DNA of 6,257 nt. Origin: an uncultured Oscillospiraceae bacterium (GTDB taxonomy: Bacteria; Bacillota; Clostridia; Oscillospirales; Acutalibacteraceae). Location: contig UREO01000183.1 in NCBI GenBank assembly GCA_900546895.1, positions 1-6,257 on the forward strand, read 5' to 3'. Below the pieces are notes generated by a model. It did no database searches, had not been told where the DNA came from, and worked only from the letters and a program-made list of their open reading frames with translations. The position numbers were made by a program, and so were the translations under genes. Shown piece by piece: positions 1-5,529 of this stretch (its first letter is position 1; each line of letters begins with the position of its first letter).

Positions 1-259
1 AATCCGGTTTCAGCGGCTGGAGTTCGGACCTGCCCGTTTCAATCGGTTTGGGGGCGCTGAACTGCAGGTCCTCCGGCTCATCTTCCTTTACTTCGAGCTT
101 GAAGTTCTTAACATTTTCTTCACCACGAATATATTCCATTTTGGATTTGCCGAACTGAATGGAAGAAACTTCTTCCGCATCTTCATAATCCGGGCCGTCC
201 CATATCCTTTTCAAAATACTGATCAACCTGCTATTATCGTTTTTTCTGACTGCTTCCAT
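1..259 (-). CDS. N-terminal part of an unrecognised acidic protein (truncated by window edge)
   Basis: An open frame starts at ATG 259-257 and stays open for 86 codons to the left edge, so only the 5' end of the gene is present. The start is well supported by a GGAGG ribosome binding site (bases 267-271 on the complementary strand) seven bases upstream. The protein begins MEAVRKNDNSRLISILKRIW, a short basic, possibly helical segment. It continues into a strongly charged, Glu/Asp-rich and Pro-containing stretch (about residues 21-86) that looks low-complexity or disordered. There is no signal peptide, no membrane segment and no motif I recognise in the visible part, so any folded domain must lie downstream. 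It is divergent from the liv operon and separated from it by 500 bp, so a shared function is not implied. The reading frame, start and SD make a real gene likely. Its function is unknown. Confidence 0.75.
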   Translation of the reverse strand, partial: MEAVRKNDNSRLISILKRIWDGPDYEDAEEVSSIQFGKSKMEYIRGEENVKNFKLEVKEDEPEDLQFSAPKPIETGRSELQPLKPD

Positions 260-323
260 CGTCCTGCCTCCACAAACATTGTATTATTATGTCTTAAAAA
301 AATATATCCCACCACTTTCTTTA

Positions 324-352
324 ATAATAATCTATTTTTTCAAATTTTTCCA
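324..352 (-). promoter_or_regulatory. Possible sigma-A promoter for the leftward gene
   Basis: Read on the - strand, TGGAAA (352-347) and TATTAT (329-324) are separated by 17 bases, matching the vegetative -35/-10 consensus at 4 of 6 and 5 of 6 positions. Transcription would begin near 317 and give a leader of about 58 nt before the ATG at 259. The surrounding sequence is so AT-rich that such matches arise easily by chance. Two other perfect TATAAT hexamers lie further upstream on this strand, at 427-432 (no good -35) and 522-527. Confidence 0.35.
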
Positions 353-521
353 GTATTATTTGTAAAAATTTTAACTTTTTTGTAATTAAATGTATAAATT
401 CGGGATTGAATACTGATTTTGCAGGAATTATACAAAAAATTTCACATAACTTTGTCTGGGCATTAGATTGATTTCTTAAAAAGCCGCAAAAAGCTGCACC
501 TGAAAGAATGATAACGCGTAC

Positions 522-530
522 ATTATAGCA
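522..530 (-). promoter_or_regulatory. Extended -10 element, candidate upstream leftward promoter
   Basis: On the - strand the sequence TGCTATAAT (530-522) is a perfect TATAAT preceded by a TGn extension, the form that can function with a weak -35. The -35 region at 16-17 bases is poor (TGTAAA or GTGTAA); a TTGACG lies nearby but only 10 bases upstream, which is too close. If active it would start transcription near 515 and give either a leader of about 255 nt for the gene at 1-259 or a separate short RNA. This is a sequence match only. Confidence 0.25.
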
Positions 531-637
531 ATATATCCGTCAATTTACACTTTTACGGCTGCTAATATTCATTGCCCCGTCCCATTGAACGGAAATGAGC
601 AAAATTTACTGCAAAAATGCCGGATTGTGAAACGAAA

Positions 638-656
638 AATTCATTTTGCTTGAATT
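638..656. repeat. Small inverted repeat overlapping the liv -35 box
   Basis: AATTC at 638-642 and GAATT at 652-656 form an inverted repeat with a 9-base centre. The right arm overlaps the -35 hexamer, a typical place for a repressor operator. The arms are only 5 bp and AT-rich, so chance is a real alternative. Confidence 0.25.
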
Positions 657-678
657 CTATATATTAGCATGATATAAT
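650..678 (+). promoter_or_regulatory. Main promoter of the liv operon (extended -10, sigma-A type)
   Basis: TTGAAT at 650-655 (4 of 6 to TTGACA) is followed after exactly 17 bases by a perfect TATAAT at 673-678. The -10 box is preceded by TG at 670-671, giving the extended form TGATATAAT. The predicted start is near 685, leaving a leader of about 75 nt before the livK ATG. No second promoter of comparable quality is seen between the liv genes, so this one is expected to drive all five. Confidence 0.75.
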
Positions 679-705
679 CATAAAAAGTTTACACAACGTT
701 CACAG

Positions 706-723
706 GCGTCCCGGACGGGGCGC
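706..723 (+). other. GC-rich hairpin in the liv leader RNA
   Basis: GCGTCCC (706-712) pairs with GGGGCGC (717-723) around a GGAC loop, giving seven base pairs including one G-U. It sits about 20 nt after the predicted transcription start, in an otherwise AT-rich leader. It is followed by an A-rich stretch rather than a T-run, so it is not an intrinsic terminator, and it leaves the SD at 746-750 free. A role in 5' end stability or protein binding is possible but not shown. Confidence 0.45.
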
Positions 724-745
724 AAAAATAAATTGAATTGACTGA

Positions 746-750
746 GGAGG
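746..750 (+). promoter_or_regulatory. Strong ribosome binding site of livK
   Basis: GGAGG at 746-750, within the run GAGGAGG, lies 9 bases before the ATG at 760. This fixes the livK start and is the strongest SD in the operon, consistent with the binding protein being made in excess over the membrane and ATPase subunits. Confidence 0.85.
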
Positions 751-759
751 CAACTTAAC

Positions 760-1932
760 ATGAAGAGAATTGCAGCACTGCTGCTGGCATTGATAATGAC
801 AGCAACAGCATTTTCAGGATGTAAAAAAGTGGACACCGCGTCCGGCTCCGCGGAAACCGGCGGCGACACCATCAAAATCGGTATATTTGAACCTTTGACA
901 GGTGCAAACGCCGCAGGCGGCGAGGCCGAAGTCGAGGGCATAAAAATCGCTAACAAGCTCTATCCTGAAGTTCTCGGAAAAAAAGTGGAAATTGTTGTTG
1001 CGGACAACAAATCTGACAAGGCTCAGGCCACCACGGCCGTTGCCCGTCTGATTGAGAAAGACAAGGTTTCCGCCATTATCGGCTCCTGGGGCTCCAGCTT
1101 TTCCATGGCTGCGGGAGATCTGGTAAAGAAAAACAAGGTTCCCGCGGTGGGCGCTTCCTGCACAAACCCGCTGGTGACAAAGGGAAATGACTATTATTTC
1201 CGCGTCTGCTACCTTGATCCGTTTCAGGGAACCGTCATGGCGAACTACGCCTTTAAGAGCGGCGCGAAAAAGGCCGCCATCGTCCAGGAGGTTTCCAACG
1301 ACTATGCGGTCGGTCTGGCTACATATTTCAAAGAGGCATTTGTCAAACTGACCGGCGACCCGGATTCTGTTGTAACGACCGTTAACTACAACACCAACGA
1401 TCAGGAATTCGGCGCGCAGCTTTCCACCGTAAAAGCCGCCAATCCGGACGTAATCTTCGCTCCCGGAAACTTTACGGAATCCGCGCTGGTTATGAAGCAG
1501 GCCCGTCAGCTGGGCATCACCGCCCCGTTCTTCGGCGGCGACACATGGGATATTGACGAATTCACCTCCGTAGGCGGCGCCGACGTAGAGGGCGCCACCA
1601 TTTCCACCTTCTTCGACGATTCCTCTCCCGTAACGGAAGAGGGCAAGAAGTTTGTCGAAGCCTATAAGAAGGAATACCCCGACAAGAACATGGCCGCAGT
1701 CAGCGCGCTGGGCTACGACGCTTACCTCGTCATCATCAAAGCGATTGAAGCCGCCAATTCCTCCGACTCCACCGCTATCCGCGACGCTTTGGCAAAGACA
1801 AAGGATGTAGAGGGCGCGACAGGGAAGCTGACCTTTAACGCAGACGGAGATCCCGACAAAGATTCCGCTATCATCAAAGAAGTGAAAAACGGGAAATTCA
1901 CATACAAGGATACGGTTACTATCTCAAAATAA
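760..1932 (+). CDS. livK: Branched-chain amino acid ABC transporter, substrate-binding lipoprotein (LivK/LivJ type)
   Basis: This is the extracellular receptor of the importer and the first gene of the operon, 390 residues, normal for the family. Residues 1-21 are a lipoprotein signal: two basic residues, a hydrophobic core, then AFSGC with Cys21 as the predicted lipidated residue. Phe at -3 is less usual than Leu. A Gly/Ser/Thr-rich linker to about residue 36 precedes a type I periplasmic-binding fold (Peripla_BP_6) to the C-terminus. Recognisable family stretches are IKIGIFEPLTG (38-48), GSWGSSFSMA (108-117, where family members contact the ligand's amino and carboxyl groups), NPLVTKGNDYYFRV (136-149), the second-lobe segment around PGNFTESALVMKQARQLG (235-252) and the terminal GATGKLTFNADGD (352-364). 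The start is set by the GGAGG at 746-750. Ligand identity cannot be read from sequence: Leu/Ile/Val is the default, but relatives bind other amino acids, amides or urea. The family assignment is secure, the exact substrate less so. Confidence 0.93.
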   Translation: MKRIAALLLALIMTATAFSGCKKVDTASGSAETGGDTIKIGIFEPLTGANAAGGEAEVEGIKIANKLYPEVLGKKVEIVVADNKSDKAQATTAVARLIEKDKVSAIIGSWGSSFSMAAGDLVKKNKVPAVGASCTNPLVTKGNDYYFRVCYLDPFQGTVMANYAFKSGAKKAAIVQEVSNDYAVGLATYFKEAFVKLTGDPDSVVTTVNYNTNDQEFGAQLSTVKAANPDVIFAPGNFTESALVMKQARQLGITAPFFGGDTWDIDEFTSVGGADVEGATISTFFDDSSPVTEEGKKFVEAYKKEYPDKNMAAVSALGYDAYLVIIKAIEAANSSDSTAIRDALAKTKDVEGATGKLTFNADGDPDKDSAIIKEVKNGKFTYKDTVTISK

Positions 1933-1961
1933 CGAATAATTTGATATAGGGATGTTGTGCT

Positions 1962-2855
1962 ATGACACTGGAACTGTTTTTACAAAATCTGGCAAACGGA
2001 ATTGCGGTGGGAAGCCTGTACGCCCTGATAGCGGTCGGTTATACAATGGTTTACGGAATTCTGCGCCTCATTAACTTTGCCCACGGTGATATTTTCATGA
2101 TGGCGGCCTACTTTACCTTTTTTGGTGTTGCGGTCTTTCACCTGCCGTGGTATTTCGCGTGTATTTTTGTCGTCGTGCTGACCGCCGGGCTGGGTATGCT
2201 GATCGAAAGGGTGGCCTACCGACCGCTGCGCGACGCGCCGAAGGACTCCATCCTTGTTTCGGCAATCGGTGTTTCCTTTCTTCTTGAGAATCTCGCCACC
2301 TATATCTTCAGCGGAAAACCAAAGGCTTTTCCGGATTTTCTGGGATTGATGTCCACCGTTTCGCTTGGGACGGTCTCCATTCAGAAGGTCGCGCTCATCG
2401 TGCCTCTTGTTTTGATTGTGTGCATGGCGATTCTTCTGTTCGTCACCAACAAAACCAAGCTCGGCATGGCGATGCGCGCCGTTTCAAAGGACTATGAAAT
2501 CGCGCGCGTAATGGGGATCAACATCAACCTGGTAATCGCCGCAACCTTTGGCATCGGCTCCGGACTGGCCGCTGTCGGCGTGATTCTGTGGGGAATGAAA
2601 TACCCGCAGGTGTCTCCCCTGATGGGCGTTATGCCCGGACTGAAATGCTTTATCGCCGCGGTCATCGGCGGGATCGGCAACATTAAGGGTGCTGTTCTGG
2701 GCGGCTTTATTCTCGGCCTGATTGAGGTTATGCTGGTTGCGTTCTTCCAGCCGCTGACCGGTTACCGTGATGCATTCGCCTTCATCCTCCTGATTTTAAT
2801 CCTGCTGGTAAAACCGACGGGACTGATCGGGGAAAAGACAACGGAGAAGGTGTGA
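1962..2855 (+). CDS. livH: Branched-chain amino acid ABC transporter permease LivH
   Basis: One of the two membrane subunits forming the translocation channel, 297 residues, typical length. The N-terminus carries the family hallmark NGIAVGSLYALIAVGYTMVY followed by LRLINFAHGDIFM (12-46). Hydrophobic segments then alternate with short loops, about eight membrane spans in all. The cytoplasmic coupling loop that docks on the ATPase is around GMAMRAVSKDYEIARVMGIN (168-187). Further conserved parts are GLKCFIAAVIGGIGNIKGAVLGG (226-248) and the end VKPTGLIGEK. It starts 29 bp after livK. The SD is modest (AGGGA at 1948-1952, 9 bases before ATG), weaker than that of livK, and no hairpin is visible in the gap. 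It is expected to pair with LivM. Confidence 0.95.
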   Translation: MTLELFLQNLANGIAVGSLYALIAVGYTMVYGILRLINFAHGDIFMMAAYFTFFGVAVFHLPWYFACIFVVVLTAGLGMLIERVAYRPLRDAPKDSILVSAIGVSFLLENLATYIFSGKPKAFPDFLGLMSTVSLGTVSIQKVALIVPLVLIVCMAILLFVTNKTKLGMAMRAVSKDYEIARVMGININLVIAATFGIGSGLAAVGVILWGMKYPQVSPLMGVMPGLKCFIAAVIGGIGNIKGAVLGGFILGLIEVMLVAFFQPLTGYRDAFAFILLILILLVKPTGLIGEKTTEKV

Positions 2856-2856
2856 T

Positions 2857-3948
2857 ATGATGAAAGATACGAAAAAGCGCAACATCATCTGCACCGCGAT
2901 TCTTGCGGTCATTGTACTGGCACTGATTTATTTCGCAAACAACTATCTGGACGCGTACATCGTCAGGATTCTGAATCTGTGCGCAATTTATACCATTATC
3001 GGCCTTTCCATGAATTTGATCAACGGCTTTACCGGTTTGTTCTCGCTCGGTCAGGCCGGTTTTATGGCGATTGGCGCGTATACGGTGGCGATTTTCACAC
3101 TTCCGCTGGATATGCGTTCCACCATCTTTTATATGGAACCCATGAATCCGGCCATTGCCGGGATTCATCTTCCCTTTGTCCCGGCGCTGCTTCTGGGCGG
3201 CGTGATCGCCGGAGCCGCGGCCTTTCTGATCGGCGCGCCGGTGCTGCGGCTGCGCGGCGACTATCTGGCGATCGCAACGCTGGGCTTTTCGGAAATCATC
3301 CGCATCCTGCTCACCAACCTGCAGAGCATAACGAACGGAGCGCTCGGAATCAACAAAATTCCGGATAACGCAAACAACATGTGGTGGTCGTTCGGCGTCG
3401 CCATCATTATCCTGATTCTAACCGCGCTGCTGATCAATTCCAGCTACGGGCGCGCGTTCAAGGCAATCCGCGAGGACGATATCGCGGCCGAGGCAATGGG
3501 CATCAACCTGTTCAAACACAAGGTCCTGTCCTTTGTCGTGGGCGGCTTTTTCGCCGGCGTCGGCGGGGGCCTTTACGCTTCCCTGCTCGGCACGGTGGAC
3601 CCCAAGCAGTTCTATTTTACGCTCACCTACAACTTCCTGCTGATTATCGTTCTGGGCGGCATGGGCAGCATCAGCGGCACCGTCATTGCGTCGTTTATCG
3701 TAACCTGCGGACTGGAGCTTCTGCGCACCTTTGACGAACCCCTGACCGTTGCCGGTTACGAAATTTCGCTGTTCCGCCCCGGCTTCAGCATGGTGATCTT
3801 CTCCCTTCTGCTGATGATCATCGTTCTGTTCTACAGCAAGGGCTTAATGGGCAGAACGGAACTGACCTGGGACAGGATTTTTAAATTCTTTGAAAAGCAC
3901 AGGTCTAAAAAAGCCCCGAAAAGCACAGAAGGGGGCAGCACGAAATGA
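2857..3948 (+). CDS. livM: Branched-chain amino acid ABC transporter permease LivM
   Basis: Second channel subunit, 363 residues. A short basic cytoplasmic start (MMKDTKKR) leads into a first membrane helix (about 9-27). The family core follows: YTIIGLSMNLINGFTGLFSLGQAGFMAIGAYT (45-76), LRLRGDYLAIATLGFSEIIR (130-149), the ATPase-coupling loop GRAFKAIREDDIAAEAMGIN (198-217), and the glycine-rich span around VVGGFFAGVGGGLYASLLG (227-245) with LLIIVLGGMGSISG (261-274). The C-terminus is a basic, Lys/Ser-rich tail (about 340-363) after the last helix. The gene begins one base after the livH stop. Two in-frame ATGs are adjacent (2857 and 2860) and the SD GGAGAAGG (2843-2850) can serve either, so the start is uncertain by one codon. 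This tight junction suggests translational coupling with livH. Confidence 0.95.
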   Translation: MMKDTKKRNIICTAILAVIVLALIYFANNYLDAYIVRILNLCAIYTIIGLSMNLINGFTGLFSLGQAGFMAIGAYTVAIFTLPLDMRSTIFYMEPMNPAIAGIHLPFVPALLLGGVIAGAAAFLIGAPVLRLRGDYLAIATLGFSEIIRILLTNLQSITNGALGINKIPDNANNMWWSFGVAIIILILTALLINSSYGRAFKAIREDDIAAEAMGINLFKHKVLSFVVGGFFAGVGGGLYASLLGTVDPKQFYFTLTYNFLLIIVLGGMGSISGTVIASFIVTCGLELLRTFDEPLTVAGYEISLFRPGFSMVIFSLLLMIIVLFYSKGLMGRTELTWDRIFKFFEKHRSKKAPKSTEGGSTK

Positions 3949-4763
3949 CACCGGACAATAAAAGCATCAATGAAACAATTGATAAAAACATCGTACTCAG
4001 AACCGAAAATATGACCATGCAGTTCGGGGGCGTCGTCGCGGTCGACAATCTGCACCTGACAATTCGGGAGCACCAGATCGTAGCTCTGATCGGCCCGAAC
4101 GGTGCGGGCAAAACGACCGCATTCAACATGATTACCGGCGTGTACACCCCTTCCAGCGGTAAAATCTTTTTGCATGGGGAGGATATCACGGGTATGAGCC
4201 CGGATAAAATCACCCGCAAGGGCGTAGCGCGTACCTTTCAGAATATCCGACTGTTTAAAGATTTGTCCGTATTTGACAATATCATCATTGCGAAACACTT
4301 TTCCATGAAAAGCAATCTTTTCAGCGCAACCCTGCGGCTTCCGGGCGCGGTTCGCGCCGAGAAAAGGATGCGCGAGGAAAGCGAAGAGCTTTTGGAAAGG
4401 ATGGGGCTGGCCGACGTGAAAGACGCCGTTGCAAGCTCCCTCCCCTACGGGCAGCAGCGCCACCTTGAAATTGCGCGCGCGCTGGCCACCAAGCCGGAGC
4501 TTCTGCTGCTCGACGAACCCGCGGCCGGGATGAACCCGCAGGAAACCGAGGACCTGACCGCCTCTATCAAGCAGATTCAGCAGGATTTCAACCTGACGGT
4601 TTTCCTGATTGAGCACCATATGGATCTGGTGATGGAGATATCCGACCGGATTTATGTGCTGGACTTCGGTCAGACGATCGGCAAGGGGACCCCCGCCGAA
4701 ATACAGAACAACCCGCGTGTGGTAGAGGCTTATTTGGGGGTGGACGAAGATGCTGAAAATTGA
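3945..4763 (+). CDS. livG: Branched-chain amino acid ABC transporter ATP-binding protein LivG
   Basis: First of two cytoplasmic ATPases, 272 residues. All ABC motifs are present: Walker A GPNGAGKT (50-57), Q-loop Gln99 in RTFQNIRLF, signature LPYGQQR (166-172, the LivG form of LSGGQ), Walker B LLLLDEP with catalytic Glu191, and switch His224 in LIEHHMD. The insertion of about 45 residues between the Q-loop and the signature (about 115-165) is typical of LivG, as is the C-terminal NNPRVVEAYLG. The start ATG overlaps the livM stop as ATGA (3945-3948), and a purine-rich SD AAGGGGG (3929-3935) lies 9 bases upstream, so this start is preferred. It gives roughly 16 extra residues before the usual family start, and a shorter form from Met23 cannot be excluded. 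It forms a heterodimer with LivF to power LivHM. Confidence 0.95.
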   Translation: MTPDNKSINETIDKNIVLRTENMTMQFGGVVAVDNLHLTIREHQIVALIGPNGAGKTTAFNMITGVYTPSSGKIFLHGEDITGMSPDKITRKGVARTFQNIRLFKDLSVFDNIIIAKHFSMKSNLFSATLRLPGAVRAEKRMREESEELLERMGLADVKDAVASSLPYGQQRHLEIARALATKPELLLLDEPAAGMNPQETEDLTASIKQIQQDFNLTVFLIEHHMDLVMEISDRIYVLDFGQTIGKGTPAEIQNNPRVVEAYLGVDEDAEN

Positions 4764-5472
4764 GAACTTATATGTTTCCTACGGCGGTATCGAGGCGGTC
4801 AAGGGCATTTCCTTTGAAGTGCCGGACAAGAGTATCGTCACGCTGATCGGCGCAAACGGCGCGGGCAAAAGCACGACCCTGCGCACCGTGGTCGGCCTGG
4901 TCAAGCCGCAGGGCGGCAGGATCATTTATAACGACGCAGACATTACCGGAAAGCCTTCGGAGGAAATCGTGCGCCACGGGATCACGCTGGTTCCGGAAGG
5001 CCGCCGTATTTTCCCGAACCTGACGGTTCTCGAAAACCTGAAAATCGGCGCATACATGAGAAAAGACGATTACTCAGAAGATATCAAATGGGTTTACGAA
5101 CTTTTCCCCCGCCTGAAAGAACGCTCCTGGCAGCTTGCCGGAACCCTTTCCGGCGGCGAACAGCAGATGCTGGCCGTGGGCCGCGCGCTCATGAGCAGGC
5201 CCGAGCTGATTATGATGGATGAGCCCTCGCTCGGTCTTGCCCCGCTGGTAGTCAAGGGCATTTTTGAAATCATCAAGGAAATCAACAAGCTGGGCGTCAC
5301 CATTCTTCTGATTGAACAGAACGCCAATCTGGCGCTACGGGTGGCGGATCAGGGGCACGTGCTTGAAACGGGGCGCATCAAGCTTTCCGGCAAGGGACGG
5401 GAGCTTCTGGAAAATGCCGAAGTCAAAGCCGCCTATCTGGGTAACAAGAAACACGAGCTTCCCGCGCAATAA
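4750..5472 (+). CDS. livF: Branched-chain amino acid ABC transporter ATP-binding protein LivF
   Basis: Second ATPase of the importer, 240 residues, normal length. Walker A is GANGAGKS (34-41), the signature LSGGEQQ (133-139), Walker B LIMMDEP with Glu158, and the D-loop LGLAPLV follows. Two positions differ from canonical ABC proteins in the way usual for LivF: the Q-loop region reads VPEGRRIFPNLTV with Glu83, and the switch region reads LLIEQNA with Gln190 in place of His. These separate LivF from LivG and are family traits, not damage. The gene overlaps the end of livG by 14 bp. The SD is the G-rich GGGGGTGG (4736-4743) inside livG, 6 bases before ATG. It is the last gene before the terminator at 5489-5529. 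Confidence 0.95.
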   Translation: MLKIENLYVSYGGIEAVKGISFEVPDKSIVTLIGANGAGKSTTLRTVVGLVKPQGGRIIYNDADITGKPSEEIVRHGITLVPEGRRIFPNLTVLENLKIGAYMRKDDYSEDIKWVYELFPRLKERSWQLAGTLSGGEQQMLAVGRALMSRPELIMMDEPSLGLAPLVVKGIFEIIKEINKLGVTILLIEQNANLALRVADQGHVLETGRIKLSGKGRELLENAEVKAAYLGNKKHELPAQ

Positions 5473-5488
5473 GCTGACAGCAGAGAGC

Positions 5489-5529
5489 AATCGGGGTCCA
5501 TGACAATGTCATGGACCCCGGTTTTATTT
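5489..5529 (+). terminator. Intrinsic terminator of the liv operon
   Basis: A long perfect hairpin begins about 20 bases after the livF stop. GGGGTCCATGA (5493-5503) pairs with TCATGGACCCC (5509-5519) around a 5-base loop, with the flanking C-G, T-G and A-T pairs extending the stem to about 15 bp. It is followed by TTTTATTT at 5522-5529. It is a classic rho-independent terminator in the + direction. The convergent gene's stop codon (5526-5524) lies inside the T-tract. In the - direction the hairpin is followed by GATTGCTCTC, not a T-run, so termination there would be weaker. Confidence 0.92.

Larger units (their letters stand above)
260..759. other. Divergent intergenic spacer of 500 bp, AT-rich on the left
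   Basis: I find no protein gene, tRNA or recognisable riboswitch between the start codons at 259 (-) and 760 (+). Bases about 280-480 are extremely AT-rich with many A and T runs. Bases about 500-640 are more mixed, and 640-759 holds the liv promoter and leader. A 10-base unit is repeated in tandem at 478-487 and 488-497 (AAAAAGCCGC then AAAAAGCTGC). Both divergent genes must be controlled from here, which explains part of the length, but 500 bp is long for a compact genome and bases 350-640 have no assigned role. Confidence 0.6.

Noticed and set aside
478..497. Tandem 10-base repeat as a CRISPR or mobile-element trace
   Set aside because: Only two copies with one mismatch and no spacer. It is too short to be more than local sequence similarity, so it is noted only as part of the spacer.
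260..759. T-box or other amino-acid riboswitch for a branched-chain amino acid operon
   Set aside because: No T-box sequence (TGGNACCGCG-like) or leader terminator occurs on either strand. The GTGGTGGGA on the - strand near 303-313 lacks the ACCGCG part. The predicted liv leader is only about 75 nt.
678..956. A 92-codon - strand open frame across the start of livK
   Set aside because: It covers the liv leader and signal peptide on the opposite strand, has no convincing start region, and the livK reading is certain.
2979..3734. Two + strand open frames inside livM (2979-3368 and 3381-3734)
   Set aside because: They are out-of-frame readings of livM, very rich in Arg and Gln and without SD or domain. 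The livM frame encodes a normal permease throughout.
3831..4619. A 262-codon open frame on the - strand, plus a second one at 3905-4219
   Set aside because: Both lie antisense to livM/livG, whose ABC motifs and SD/stop overlaps are unambiguous. The antisense translations are rich in Arg, His and Gly with no coherent domain, as expected of a shadow frame.
4750..5472. Degenerate ABC motifs in LivF (Glu83 in the Q-loop region, Gln190 at the switch position)
   Set aside because: VPEGRR and LIEQNA are the normal forms in LivF proteins, so they are not evidence of an inactive or novel ATPase.
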